A stretch of DNA of 64,000 nucleotides from Nemertoderma westbladi (GCA_032718475.1 JAUCBJ010007484.1:124001-188000), one strand, 5' to 3'; positions 1-12,417 are shown, numbered from the stretch's first letter. The notes: a model not told the origin generated them from the sequence alone. Numbers and translations are program-made.

Positions 1-2673
1 ATAAACAGGGTCATTTATAATATCGGCTTCATTGTCAAGGAAGTCCGCAAGCTCATTGAGAGTGGGTTCCCTTTGAGAACGAGCACGAATACCGTGAGCA
101 ACTCGACGCCATCTTGCAAGATGCTCAGTTGGTAGGTTAGAGGCAAGTTGTTTGAGGTTCGAGGTAGCATTCATTTCATGACTGTTGCTTAAGTGCTGAA
201 GAACGGTAACCTTACTTCTTACCTTATCAGCATAGTCACGAAGTTTTTCCCTTTTTATTCCAAAAGATCCATTTAAATCTACAGAAGAGACGAGATCTCT
301 TAGTGTAGCTTCAATGATTACACTAGGGTGACCATAACGTTTATGCAAGGTCTCCCAAGCCTTAGTGTAACCATTTGAAAGTCCTTCATAAGCCTCAACT
401 AGCTCATGAGGTTTGCCAGACGTGTATTGTAAAAGGTACTGCAATTTTTCCACATCAGAAAAATCACGTAAGTCGATATGAGCCTTAAAGGTAGCCACAA
501 AAGATATATACTTAGCTGAATCACCACTCAATTTTGTAGGTTCAGGGCGTGGCAAGGATAGCTTAGTATTTAATTTGCCTAAGGCATCTAGGGTGTGAGA
601 GAGACCAGAATCTTGTAAGGCAAAATCTGATGGTGCACCATTGTGTGGGTTGGATAATGGGGACCCTCCAAAATAGACACCACTTGTTACTATAGTGGGG
701 TCACCTGCAATGGAAATAGAAGATCTATCATTAGGGTTCATGGATGTAATACTCGATAGTGCAGAAATAGGAGCATTTCTATCGAAATATACTGGACCAT
801 TGTGTCCCCCCATGGCAAATTGTACATGATTTGAATTAGGAGCATTTACTGCAGACTGACCAACAGAGATTGAACTAGCAGTTACAGATGCTACGGGATT
901 ACATAAAAATCCAGGAGTCTCACTGTATTGATACTGTAGGCCAGTGGTACTATATGGGAAATATTGTCCCTCGTCATATAAGTTTTGTCCCCCCATGGTA
1001 AATGATGGGACGTGAGATATATTATGGGTATTGTATCGCGCAGAAGAGGCAAACTTGGGGTGCCTCTCTCGTGCAGATTGTCCCGGAACATTGCTGGGAC
1101 ATGATGGGACACTTTGACCTATGGGGTGGGAAGGGTGGGGGAATTTTCCCCCTATGGGGCATGTTGAAACATATATAGATGGACATGTAAGGCTATTTAC
1201 ATCAAGAGATGTAAATGCCACAGGCTCCTCTTGACTATATTGTTCCCGGCTGGTAGTAAGATAGGATGGGACATATTGTCCTCCAGAAGTATAGGATGAA
1301 TAAATGCATTGTCCGGCCGAGGAACTTCTTGGATATCTTTGAGAATACTGACTTAAGGAAGATGCAGTATTAAAAAGCGATGTTGGGGGTATAAAGAGAC
1401 CAGTTGTACAAAAATTACCTAGTGGGATAATTTCAGAAACTCTACTATTAATTAGCGCACTAGTAGGTCTTATAGGAGAAGTAAGAGAAAAAATTGGAAG
1501 TTGAGATGACACTACTGATGTTGTTTCTACAGTGACAGGGTAGGAATGAGATTGACTAGACTGCAGATTATTTTGTGCTGATTCATAGGAATCTGAGGCA
1601 CTCACATTAACAGGTAGGCCCGTGGTTGCTATGGCAACAGGGTCGACTGGAGACTCTGATTGGATCCTTGTATTAACAGTCACATTATTGTTAAGATTAC
1701 TTTCAGTTTGTACACTAATTGGTACGTCATACGTGGGAGATCTTTTTGGTGATTGTAATAGCGCAGAAGCTACATAATCTGCTTCTGCTTCTCCAAATTC
1801 AGGTGATTTCAACTCTAAAGCTTCTTCAAGTGCTGCAAGTGCAAGAGCATCGCGTAGGCCACGTTCCTTTGCCAAGCGAGTAATTTCTTTCTGTTGCCGC
1901 TCTGATTTTTGTAATATCAATGTGTCAGCCTGATCTGCCTGAGCAGCTGCTCCTGACTGCTCGAGCTGTAGCAGGAGTAATTTTCGCTTGACTTTGGCAC
2001 GATGAACTCTAACTGATGCGCTCGTCGAGGCTCGAGAATGTGCTGTAGAACCAGAGTGAGTTGAAATTGTTCGATTACGTTTGAGCTCGCCAACTTGCAA
2101 TTGTTCATGAGATGATACATACTGTGGAACATCTGAAGACACAACTACAATAGGTATGGCGTTACTCCGACATGTCTGGGTCTGAGTCACGGTCTGCTCA
2201 TTGCTATTAATATATTCGCGAATGTCATTGAGTTTAGATTCAAGGTCTGACAGTACAGTTACTGATTGTGCAGCTAGCTCACGTGACACATCAGAAAAAC
2301 CAAATCTTTCGAAATCGAAAGTTGATTTTTCATAGTGACTACACAAAGATTTGTATACATTAATACAAGAATTAAATATAGAATCGATATTAGTGGGGTC
2401 GAATGTAGCAGACCTTTGAATGGTAAACTCATTGAAACGTCGTGTAAAATGAGCCTTATAACCAGCAATCGTTCTCTTTACGTGAGTTAGATTAGGTACT
2501 GAACTCTCACTAGACATTCCTACGGTAGGATTTACAACAGATGCAACAGGAGTTGGTGAGATAACGTTTTCAATACGTGTAGATTTAAGAGGTGACTTAC
2601 CAGACTGTGTGGATACATCAGATTCCGAAGCTGAATGAATTTCGTCGTCCATTTGAACACCTTTGTTGTCCAT
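1..2673 (-). CDS. BEL/Pao-type Gag protein, partial (runs off left edge)
   Basis: An ATG at 2671-2673 opens 891 codons without a stop to position 1; the frame is closed upstream by a TAG at 2719-2721. The first 230 residues are Ser/Thr-rich. Residues about 228-300 are rich in Ala, Leu, Glu and Lys and look helical or coiled-coil. About 300-690 is low-complexity Ser/Pro/Tyr/Gly sequence. From about 705 the protein matches the Gag core of BEL/Pao elements (DUF1759 type): PTKLSGDSAKYISF, then EKLQYLLQYTSGKPHELV, then a YGHP motif, and at the edge LADFLDNEADIINDPVY, which parallels the same stretch in BEL-1 and BEL-2 of this window. Family knowledge: this domain assembles the retrotransposon particle. 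Pol should continue beyond the left edge. A domesticated gag gene is the alternative, but the LTR-like sequence upstream argues for an element. Confidence 0.75.
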   Translation of the reverse strand, partial: MDNKGVQMDDEIHSASESDVSTQSGKSPLKSTRIENVISPTPVASVVNPTVGMSSESSVPNLTHVKRTIAGYKAHFTRRFNEFTIQRSATFDPTNIDSIFNSCINVYKSLCSHYEKSTFDFERFGFSDVSRELAAQSVTVLSDLESKLNDIREYINSNEQTVTQTQTCRSNAIPIVVVSSDVPQYVSSHEQLQVGELKRNRTISTHSGSTAHSRASTSASVRVHRAKVKRKLLLLQLEQSGAAAQADQADTLILQKSERQQKEITRLAKERGLRDALALAALEEALELKSPEFGEAEADYVASALLQSPKRSPTYDVPISVQTESNLNNNVTVNTRIQSESPVDPVAIATTGLPVNVSASDSYESAQNNLQSSQSHSYPVTVETTSVVSSQLPIFSLTSPIRPTSALINSRVSEIIPLGNFCTTGLFIPPTSLFNTASSLSQYSQRYPRSSSAGQCIYSSYTSGGQYVPSYLTTSREQYSQEEPVAFTSLDVNSLTCPSIYVSTCPIGGKFPHPSHPIGQSVPSCPSNVPGQSARERHPKFASSARYNTHNISHVPSFTMGGQNLYDEGQYFPYSTTGLQYQYSETPGFLCNPVASVTASSISVGQSAVNAPNSNHVQFAMGGHNGPVYFDRNAPISALSSITSMNPNDRSSISIAGDPTIVTSGVYFGGSPLSNPHNGAPSDFALQDSGLSHTLDALGKLNTKLSLPRPEPTKLSGDSAKYISFVATFKAHIDLRDFSDVEKLQYLLQYTSGKPHELVEAYEGLSNGYTKAWETLHKRYGHPSVIIEATLRDLVSSVDLNGSFGIKREKLRDYADKVRSKVTVLQHLSNSHEMNATSNLKQLASNLPTEHLARWRRVAHGIRARSQREPTLNELADFLDNEADIINDPVY

Positions 2674-2748
2674 ATTTGTATCCAAATTAAATAAAGGTGT
2701 CGTCTTCAAAATTAAAGTCTAGCTACAGTAGTTAGAATCGCCTAAGAC

Positions 2749-3581
2749 TGTACTACATACCAACTTGGCTACAAAGGCTTAGTAACGTGGTATAGTAAAG
2801 AATTACTAAGAAATAAAATAATTAATATTCAATTTAATTTATTTATTTATAATTGTAAATTTCATAGAGTTTTATTTGAGTTTTCCCAAACTGTAAGAGC
2901 GGTTGCTATGCTCTTGTGTATAAAACAATAAGATGATCTATGTGATTGTAATATGTTCAACTATAGTTGGATTTCACCCAGTTTACACGGTTACGTCCCA
3001 TAAAGAAGAATAATTTGTTTATTTGATTGGGAATTAGGAGCATATTTATTATAGAAAATATATAAGATAATAATATACGATTATAAGCGGTAAGGGGTAA
3101 TAAGATAACGGAAACATAAGAACATTAATACATAATAAGAGATCTAATAATATAAACGTAAAATATCGTAAGAGTCAAGAATACAAAGTAATAAAGAGTG
3201 TTAATAGGGGGAGTTTCCGTTTGGGAAACTGCGGAAATGAGACCAACTATAGTGAATGAGTAATGTTGAGCTCAGTAAGTTGTAGAAATACAGTGAAGTA
3301 ATAATAGGGGTGACAGTGTGGTGGGCCTTGATTGGTTAATGGGTAATAAGGGATTGTAGCGCAGTGGAGATACCTACCTAATATGGCTGAACAGGAGTGA
3401 AGGGAAGAATACAGCTGTTTATCTGTATAGGATAAACGGCTGTGAATGGGGGCAGCCACTAATGGTCGAATGAGTATATTGGAGATGAGATAGATATTGG
3501 TTTGCAACAATAAGCTGGGATAATGGGCGGTAATGTAATGATAATATATTTTTTATTGTTTGAGAGAGACCCGCCACTACA
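2749..3581 (-). repeat. candidate 5' LTR of the left-edge BEL element
   Basis: The segment upstream of the Gag start begins on the minus strand with TGTAGTGGCG at 3581 and ends with GTATGTAGTACA at 2749, so its ends are short TGTAGT inverted repeats. It is AT-rich, about 830 bp long, and its outer end abuts the 52-bp satellite exactly. The partner LTR would lie outside the window, so the boundaries are inferred from one copy. Confidence 0.4.
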
Positions 3582-5684
3582 GATTGTAGGATGTATGTTT
3601 GAGTGTAGACTTTAGAACCATAACAGGGTGTATGATTGTAGATTGTAGGATGTATGTTTGAGTGTAGACTTTAGAACCATAACAGGGTGTATGATTGTAG
3701 ATTGTAGGATGTATGTTTGAGTGTAGACTTTAGAACCATAACAGGGTGTATGATTGTAGGATGTATGTTTGAGTGTAGTCTTTAGAACCATAACAGGGTG
3801 TATGATTGTAGGAAGTATGTTTGAGTGTAGACTTTAGAACCATAACAGGATGTATGATTATAGGATGTATGTTTGAGTGTAGACTTTAGAACCATAACAG
3901 GGTGTATGATTGTAGGATGTATGTTTGAGTGTAGACTTTAGAACCATAACAGGATGTATGATTATAGGATGTATGTTTGAGTGTAGACTTTAGAACCATA
4001 ACAGGGTGTATGATTGTAGGATGTATGTTTGAGTGTAGACTTTAGAACCATAACAGGATGTATGATTATAGGATGTATGTTTGAGTGTAGACTTTAGAAC
4101 CATAACAGGGTGTATGATTGTAGGATGTATGTTTGAGTGTAGACTTTAGAACCATAACAGGATGTATGATTATAGGATGTATGTTTGAGTGTAGACTTTA
4201 GAACCATAACAGGATGAATGATTGTAGGAAGTATGTTTGAGTGTAGACTTTAGAACCATAACAGGGTGTATGATTGTAGGATGTATGTTTGAGTGTAGAC
4301 TTTAGAACCATAACAGGGTGTATGATTATAGGATGTATGTTTAAGTGTAGACTTTAGAACCATAACAGGGTGTATGATTGTAGGATGTATGTTTGAGTGT
4401 AGACTTTAGAACCATAACAGGGTGTATGATTATAGGATGTATGTTTGAGTGTAGACTTTAGAACCATAACAGGGTGTATGATTGTAGGATGTATGTTTGA
4501 GTGTAGACTTTAGAACCATAACAGGGTGTATGATTGTAGATTGTAGGATGTATGTTTGAGTGTAGACTTTAGAACCATAACAGGATGTATGATTATAGGA
4601 TGTATGTTTGAGTGTAGACTTTAGAACCATAACAGGGTGTATGATTGTAGATTGTAGGATGTATGTTTGAGTGTAGACTTTAGAACCATAACAGGGTGTA
4701 TGATTATAGGATGTATGTTTGAGTTAGACTTTAGAACCATAACAGGGTGTATGATTGTAGGATGTATGTTTGAGTGTAGACTTTAGAACCATAACAGGGT
4801 GTATGATTGTAGGATGTATGTTAGAGTGTAGACTTTAGAACCATAACAGGGTGTATGATTGTAGGATGTATGTTAGAGTGTAGACTTTAGAACCATAACA
4901 GGGTGTATGATTGTAGGATGTATGTTTGAGTGTAGACTTTAGAACCATAACAGGGTGTATGATTGTAGGATGTATGTTAGAGTGTAGACTTTAGAACCAT
5001 AACAGGGTGTATGATTGTAGGATGTATGTTTGAGTGTAGACTTTAGAACCATAACAGGGTGTATGATTGTAGGATGTATGTTAGAGTGTAGACTTTAGAA
5101 CCATAACAGGGTGTATGATTGTAGGATGTATGTTTGAGTGTAGACTTTAGAACCATAACAGGATGTATGATTGTAGGATGTATGTTTGAGTGTAGACTTT
5201 AGAACCATAACAGGGTGTATGATTGTAGGAAGTATGTTTGAGTGTAGACTTTAGAACCATAACAGGATGTATGATTGTAGGATGTATGTTAGAGTGTAGA
5301 CTTTAGAACCATAACAGGGTGTATGATTGTAGGATGTATGTTTGAGTGTAGACTTTAGAACCATAACAGGGTGTATGATTGTAGGATGTATGTTTGAGTG
5401 TAGACTTTAGAACCATAACAGGGTGTATGATTGTAGGATGTATGTTTGAGTGTAGACTTTAGAACCATAACAGGATGTATGATTGTAGGATGTATGTTTG
5501 AGTGTAGACTTTAGAACCATAACAGGATGTATGATTGTAGGATGTATGTTTGAGTGTAGACTTTAGAACCATAACAGGATGTATGATTGTAGGATGTATG
5601 TTTGAGTGTAGACTTTAGAACCATAACAGGGTGTATGATTGTAGGATGTATGTTTGAGTGTAGACTTTAGAACCATAACAGGAT
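3582..5684. repeat. 52-bp minisatellite array, about 40 copies
   Basis: The unit contains 'ttgagtgtagactttagaac' and repeats every 52 bp. Some units carry a 7-bp expansion (a second 'attgtag'). Common variants are g/a in 'acagg(g/a)tgtatg', 'ttgtag' versus 'ttatag' and 'gttTgag' versus 'gttAgag'. The array runs from the candidate LTR edge to a unique AT-rich segment. Short open frames inside it are products of the repeat. Confidence 0.97.
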
Positions 5685-6224
5685 TTTGGTCGGGATGATA
5701 GATGACTGCCAACACATCTTCTAGCCATATTGAAGACAAAAAGTGACAAAAGATAGGCAAAAGAGTGACAGGGTCAGCAGTCCTTGATGGTGATGGTGTA
5801 TCGAGGGAACAATGGTGCACAGATCAAGTAAAATTGCAAATAGGATCAAGATGTGGTACATTTCAAAAGGAAATACAATCCAAATAATCTACTATAGTTC
5901 AATTATAAAGTTCAGTTAATCGCCCTATTTGATGTGGTTCGATTTCACAAGTCGAATGATAATGAGGAATCCATGCGTTGGTTCTTACGGCATCCGCCAT
6001 ACACAACACCCCAAGGCTGCTGTAATTACTTAAAACAAATCCCCAAATTTATCAGATTAAATTAGATTATTTTGGTGCTGCGTTCGTCGCGTTCGTTACT
6101 TTAGGGATAATGTTTAAGGATTGGGGTGGGGGGGGGGGGGGGGGGGGGTGGATGCGCTCCTCAGTATATTAATAATTATCCTTTCTGACCTATAATCTCG
6201 TATAATTTGCTGCCCAATTTATGT
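5685..6224. other. unique spacer with a 21-bp G run
   Basis: The 540 bp between the two arrays have no supported gene. The one notable item is an uninterrupted run of 21 G at 6128-6148. Confidence 0.6.
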
Positions 6225-8463
6225 GTAGATACTGTATCGTGTTTAGGGTAGATACTGTATCGTGTTTAGGGTAGATACTGTACCGTTTTTAGGGTCGATA
6301 CTGTATCGTGTTTAGGGTAGATACTGTATCGTGTTTAGGGTAGATACTGTATCGTGTTTAGGGTAGATACTGTATCGTGTTTAGGGTAGATACTGTATCG
6401 TGTTTAGGGTAGATACTGTATCGTGTTTAGGGTAGATACTGTATCGTGTTTAGGGTAGATACTGTATCGTGTTTAGGGTAGATACTGTACCGTTTTTAGG
6501 GTCGATACTGTATCGTCTTTAGGGTAGATACTGTATCGTTTTTAGGGTAGATACTGTATCGTGTTTAGGGTAGATACTGTATCGTGTTTAGGGTAGATAC
6601 TGTATCGTTTTTAGGGTAGATACTGTATCGTGTTTAGGGTAGATACTGTATCGTGTTTAGGGTAGATACTGTATCGTGTTTAGGGTAGATACTGTATCGT
6701 GTTTAGGGTTGATACTGTATCGTGTTTAGGGTAGATACTGTATCGTGTTTAGGGTAGATACTGTATCGTGTTTAGGGTAGATACTGTATCGTGTTTAGGG
6801 TAGATACTGTATCGTGTTTAGGGTAGATACTGTATCGTGTTTAGGGTCGATACTGTATCGTGTTTAGGGTTGATACTGCATCGTGTTTAGGGTAGATACT
6901 GTATCGTGTTTAGGGTAGATACTGTATCGTGTTTAGGGTAGATACTGTACCGTTTTTAGGGTCGATACTGTATCGTCTTTAGGGTAGATACTGTATCGTG
7001 TTTAGGGTAGATACTGTATCGTGTTTAGGGTAGATACTGTACCGTTTTTAGGGTCGATGCTGTATCGTGTTTAGGGTAGATACTGTATCGTCTTTAGGGT
7101 AGATACTGTATCGTGTTTAGGGTAGATACTGTATCGTGTTTACGGTAGATACTGTATCGTGTTTAGGGTAGATACTGTATCGTGTTTAGGGTAGATACTG
7201 TATCGTGTTTAGGGTAGATACTGTATCGTGTTTAGGGTAGATACTGGATCGTGTTTAGGGTAGATACTGTATCGTGTTTAGGGTAGATACTGTATTGTAT
7301 TTGGGGTAGATACTGTATCGTGTTTAGGGTAGATACTGTATCGTGTTTAGGGTAGATACTGTACCGTTTTTAGGGTCGATACTGTATCGTCTTTAGGGTA
7401 GATACTGTATCGTGTTTAGGGTAGATACTGTATCGTGTTTAGGGTAGATACTGTATCGTGTTTAGGGTAGATACTGTATCGTGTTTAGGGTAGATACTGT
7501 ATCGTCTTTAGGGTAGATACTGTATCGTTTTTAGGGTAGATACTGTATCGTGTTTAGGGTAGATACTGTATCGTGTTTAGGGTAGATACTGTATCGTGTT
7601 TAGGGTAGATACTGTATCGTGTTTAGGGTTGATACTGTATCGTGTTTAGGGTAGATACTGTATCGTGTTTAGGGTAGATACTGTATCGTGTTTAGGGTAG
7701 ATACTGTATCGTGTTTAGGGTAGATACTGTATCGTGTTTAGGGTAGATACTGTATCGTGTTTAGGGTCGATACTGTATCGTGTTTAGGGTTGATACTGCA
7801 TCGTGTTTAGGGTAGATACTGTATCGTGTTTAGGGTAGATACTGTATCGTGTTTAGGGTAGATACTGTACCGTTTTTAGGGTCGATACTGTATCGTCTTT
7901 AGGGTAGATACTGTATCGTGTTTAGGGTAGATACTGTATCGTGTTTAGGGTAGATACTGTACCGTTTTTAGGGTCGATGCTGTATCGTGTTTAGGGTAGA
8001 TACTGTATCGTCTTTAGGGTAGATACTGTATCGTGTTTAGGGTAGATACTGTATCGTGTTTAGGGTAGATACTGTATCGTTTTTAGGGTAGATACTGTAT
8101 CGTGTTTAGGGTAGATACTGTATCGTGTTTAGGGTAGATACTGTATCGTGTTTAGGGTAGATACTGTATCGTGTTTAGGGTTGATACTGTATCGTGTTTA
8201 GGGTAGATACTGTATCGTTTTTAGGGTAGATACTGTATCGTGTTTAGGGTAGATACTGTATCGTGTTTAAGGTAGATACTGTATCGTGTTTTGGGTAGAT
8301 ACTGTATCGTATTTGGGTAGATACTGTATCGTGTTTAAGGTAGATACTGTATCGTGTTTAGGGTAGATACTGTATCGTGTTTAGGGTTGATACTGTATCG
8401 TGTTTAGGGTAGATACTGTATCGTGTTTAGGGTAGATACTGTATCGTATTTGGGTAGATACTG
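6225..8463. repeat. 23-bp satellite array, about 97 copies
   Basis: The unit 'agatactgtatcgtgtttag' plus 'ggt' repeats every 23 bp. Marked variants are 'accgtttttagggtcgat', 'cgtctttaggg', 'ggttgatactg' and 'gatactgcatcg'. The same ordered set of variants recurs 920 bp (40 units) later: the 'ttgatactgcatcg' unit lies near 6872 and 7792, and 'gggtcgatgc' at 7051 and 7971. An internal block duplication therefore built part of the array. Confidence 0.97.
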
Positions 8464-8505
8464 ATAGTAATTTATTTAATAATTATTTTACTATGTTGCC
8501 TCTAA

Positions 8506-9238
8506 TTTAGGTAAGAAGTTACCGTTATCAAGTAATAAATATAGTATAGGGTCCGCAACTCTAAATAATTTTTATTTAGAAAAGTTACAAAATTCAGAAA
8601 AGTTATTTTTAAAACCCGTTTCTGAGGATTTCGTTTTTCAAAATCTACTTAGCCTATCAGCCTCAAAAAGTACCGGTCTAGACCTAATACCTGCCCGTTT
8701 TCTTAAGGATGGTGCTGAAGTACTTAAATGCCTATTACTTTTATTATTAATTACTCTATTGTAGATAATGTAGTACCAGACGAACTGAAATTAGCTAAGG
8801 TTGTTCCTCTGTATAAAAAGAATAGTAAAGTAGAACCCTGTAATTACAGACCTGTTAGTATCTTAAGTATTGTATCTAAAATTCTAGAACGTTCTGTTTT
8901 TCTACAGCTGGAAGCACATCTTAGTAGGCTAAATCTGATCTATGAACTTCAGTCCGGCTTTCGTAAATCATATTCTACAGACACCTGCCTTATTAACTTA
9001 ACTGATACAATTAGATGTAATAACGCAAAGGGTTTATATACTGGTATGGTAATGTTGGACCTACAAAAGGCTTTCGATACTGTAGATCATGCAATTCTGC
9101 TTGGTAAGTTAGGCCTTATGGGTGTAGGTTCTATAGACTGGTTCAAGTCGTACCTGTCAGACAGATTTTTACATGTACAAGAGATTACCTGTGGTGTACC
9201 GCAAGGTAGTATAGTATATTAGGTCCTCTGCTTTTTGT
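8506..9238 (+). pseudogene. LINE reverse transcriptase, 5' part (fingers/palm)
   Basis: The frame reads a Jockey/CR1-like RT: TGLDLIPARFLKDGA, then [20 protein letters not shown], then [15 protein letters not shown] (motif A with the first catalytic Asp), then TCGVPQGSI. Two lesions are visible: a frame change near 8727, and a 5-bp duplication ('gtata') at about 9210 just after GVPQGSI that puts the following GPLLF into another frame. Sequence after 9238 is unrelated. The fragment ends just before the YVNDM...YADD part of the RT, which is present in opposite orientation at 15544-16096. The upstream endonuclease is missing, so this is a dead relic. Confidence 0.85.
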
Positions 9239-9400
9239 AGATAGATAGATTTATTTATACATTATGTAAAAAACAATAACAAATACACCAAACAATGCAC
9301 CGGTATAAAGGTATTGTCCAACATAACATATAGGATTACCCCTAAAGCTTTGCAGCTTATTTCCAAGGGGGTCCTTTATGTTACTTGGTGGGATAAATAT
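9239..9400 (-). repeat. LINE 3' tail
   Basis: Read on the minus strand, the segment has a 'ggacccccttggaa' stretch, a small AGC...GCT hairpin and a terminal 'aataaatctatctatcta' tail. This resembles the 3' end of invertebrate LINEs (family knowledge). It may be the rest of the 3' UTR of the minus-strand LINE at 12418-16096, cut off from it by repeat copy A. Confidence 0.45.
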
Positions 9401-10837
9401 TTCTCAATTTGACGCAACACCGCCGCGGCCGCGCTATGAGGGAGGTGAATACCGCGGCCGCTCCTAAAGCCGCAGGCCATCGCTAACTATATAGGTTAAC
9501 TTGGGATTCTGGGGGACTTTTCGATGAAGGAACTGACCAAATTTTTTTATTTTCTCACCAGGGGAGCGGCTCGGAATTCTAAGATATTAGCAACTCTAAC
9601 ATTATTAAATCTAACCTTTCGACGGACACGGCGGACAAAAAACCGTCATTTTTTCGACAATTTTAAAATTTTTTTGAAAGGCGCTCTACAGTGGCTCGAA
9701 AAAACCCTAGGTTATTGCTTAGCCGACGCCGGGATACGATAGAAGGGATTAATTAGTGAATTCGTTTTTTTTTCAAAAAAGATTACCACGCCTTTTTTCC
9801 GAAAATGTCCGTCAAAGTTGAAAAAACGGACAAAATGACTTTGCGGGATCCGCTATAACTCGGCTAATATTAATTGTACGGGGACGAAAGTAACGCGGTT
9901 GGAAAGGGGAAGAGTGGTACTACCTTCGTATCGAATGGGGGTAAGATATTTATTAAAATTTCGGGTGGAAAAAGGGGCTGTAAATTTGTACGTTTTTGTC
10001 CGTCTTTTTTGGAAAACTTATTTCCGAAATGTTTAATTGGACAACGCGGGTAGGAATCCACTAATTCTTTTTTGATACTCGTAGAAGACCATTGGGGCTA
10101 CGTTCCTATCGAATGGGGGTACAAAAAATATGTCGGCAATAGGGGCCAAAAAGGGCCATAATTTGTAAAGTAGTTTTTATCGAATAATTGTTTATTTTTA
10201 ACTTTAGTTGGTTAAGGTACATTCTATACAGTCAATATCCATACGGGGAATTCAAATATGCTATCGGTTTTGCTCCAAGGATGATATTAAAAAAATGAGG
10301 GCCAAAATTATAATTTCGCGCTTCAAACTTGCTTCGCGTGAAATCGTCTAGCTCGAAAACTACTTAACTTACGGGAGATTTGTTTACACAGACTTATAGT
10401 GCGTTAAATTATCTATCTAACAGCGTTAATCACAGCGCCGGATGTATTATACAACTGGAGCGGCAGGCGATCGTGTGAAATATAATATTTATAAAAAGGG
10501 ACGAAAAATTTTTTTTTTTAACAAATCGCTATTCCATTGTAATTTAGCGTATTGCGCCAAAAGTATCTGTAAAAAGTATCAAATTAACTCCGCTATCTTT
10601 TATCTTAACATATATAATTAAAATTACGAATTTTAAGGGTCGAAAAATATCGCGTTATTTTGGCCCTTTTTTTAATTTTTTTGGGGCCAAAAATAACCCC
10701 TTCTCAAAAGATTAAGAAAAAAATTACGGCAAAGAATATACCAATTTTATTGAATTTGGACCACCAGAACCGAAGTTAGAGCGATTTTAGTGAAAAAATA
10801 AAAATATTTTTTTTTGCAAAAAAATTAAGAATGGTCA

Positions 10838-10910
10838 GGTCAATATTGGATTTCGAACCCGCGAACTTAGGTTTCATTAACGTGATTGATAACCACTAGA
10901 CTATGTGACC
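10838..10910 (-). other. tRNA-like relic (Pol III promoter) in repeat copy A
   Basis: Minus-strand sequence of 73 nt with an A box 'tagtctagtggtta' and B box 'ggttcgaaatcc'. The outer GGTCA/TGACC ends can pair. The 5' half resembles tRNA-Val/Asp/Glu. The acceptor stem has two mismatches and the anticodon and T stems pair poorly, so it is not a working tRNA. A T run lies about 20 nt downstream. The copy at 13958-14030 is identical over this span. Confidence 0.6.
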
Positions 10911-11767
10911 AAGAGAATTTGAAATTTTCGAGTGACTATTTTTAAACATAAATAACTTCGGTTCTACAGGGCCGTTTGACCTGAAACTTTTTTCATTGGA
11001 TAGAGGATAGATTGTAGTGTGTGAAATAGGATAAAAGACTTGGGAAAAGACTTATGTGCACTTAGTGCAAAATGCACTTAAATAGTGAACATTTTTTCGA
11101 TATTTCAAACACTATTATTTCCAGTTCTATTCATCGTAGAATGTTATTTTTTGGATTAAAATGTAGTTTGGAATGATTTCTAACTATAATCGTAACATTT
11201 GTTTAACTTTTTATGTCTATAAAGTGACTTAAAATGTCCATGAATATGGTCCAAAATCGCAAATCCAGATTTATTAAATTGGATTTTTGACACTTTTAGC
11301 GACTGACACTTGATCATACACCATCGTAGATCGGTAGAGGATAAACATAAGTTTGTTAAATAAGAGCCACCATTACGATCTGCTAAAGTGCATTTGTACA
11401 AATAAGTGTGTAAAAGTGCAAATTTTTTAATAAGTTCAAATTATATAGTATTGGGTTATTTTCTTTGCAGATACTTTATTTTCATATTAATATGTTGTTT
11501 GAACCTTACTGAGCGCATTAGGGGATATGCGTACAAATAACCGGCCCTTATGAGGCTTCGATTGGGTAAATTAATAAAACATAAGGTTGTATAGTGTAAT
11601 ATTCTAAAAACCAGTGTAATATTAAATGCACTTTAAACAATAAATAGAGATCAAACAACAAATGGACCACACAATTAAAAACTCGCACAATTTTGTACTT
11701 ATTATATCGCTTCAAATTAATTCAACAGTGGATATTTGGGGGAAGGGGGAAGTTACAGTGTGCATTC

Positions 11768-11816
11768 GGGGGAAGTTTGGTGAACTGCATTTATGCAGTG
11801 AATCCAAACTTCCCCC
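11768..11816. repeat. 49-bp near-perfect hairpin in repeat copy A
   Basis: The outer arms 'gggggaagtttgg' and 'ccaaacttccccc' are perfect complements, and the inner arms 'actgcat' and 'atgcagt' are also complementary. In copy B (about 14900-14946) the outer arms are kept but the inner arm is partly lost. Confidence 0.85.
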
Positions 11817-12417
11817 TTTGATATATCATATACTTAAGACATGCTAGGGTGACGGGGAAACATTTGTTACTGTCACACTTTGCTTCCATTTATCCTATCC
11901 TTTATTATTACCCCAGTCAGATAAGAGATAATAAATCAGTAAAAACTAAACTAAACTGTCTTTCATGCAAACAAATTTCTAACTAAAGACGGGTGAATGA
12001 CCATGACCATGGAAATAATTTAAATATAATTGTATATCAACTATTTGGGGAGGCTTCCAAGTTAAACCCGAAAACAATTATTTTGTTACGTAAATAACGT
12101 TGTATGTTCTTCTTCCTCTCATAATAAAATATAAATGAAATATCTCAGATCGCCATGTCCTGTAACATTTCACAACCAAAATATTTAAGTGTGAAAAGTG
12201 TAGGCCTACCACACTCCGCCCAAACAACCGCAAACGCATAGCCAACAAATTTAACAAAAGGTTACATACATGTTGGGTTCATGACGAGATGAGTGAAAAT
12301 TGATCGCGTAATATAAAGTAAAAAATTAAGAGACGGGCTGGCTCTCCTCCACTTTCTTACCCAATTGATATGTTGTTGTAATAATCTAATATTGGGGCGG
12401 CTTTCTCTCGGTTACAA

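Larger units (their letters stand above)
9401..12417 (-). mobile_element. unclassified AT-rich interspersed repeat, copy A
   Basis: Positions about 9860-12417 are nearly identical to about 12982-15545 (copy B); a further 450 bp on the left, with GC-rich 'ccgcggccgc' motifs near 9422 and 9452, are unique to copy A. No long open frame exists. It contains a tRNA-like relic (10838-10910), blocks of A/T runs, and a 49-bp hairpin at 11768-11816. On the minus strand both copies begin with 'aaccgagagaaagccgcccc' directly against LINE sequence. I found neither terminal repeats nor a clean target duplication, so the class (DNA transposon derivative, SINE-like or other) is open. Strand is set by the tRNA-like promoter. 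Confidence 0.7.

Noticed and set aside
4430-5820. Open frames inside the 52-bp array
   Set aside because: They are periodic translations of the satellite, with no domain and no coding signal.
6225-8463. TTTAGGG motif suggests telomeric repeats
   Set aside because: It occurs once per 23-bp unit and not as a pure 7-bp run, and the array is internal with transposons on both sides.
10838-10910. Functional tRNA gene
   Set aside because: The A and B boxes are good but the acceptor, anticodon and T stems pair poorly, and the identical copy in repeat B shows it is part of a repeat.
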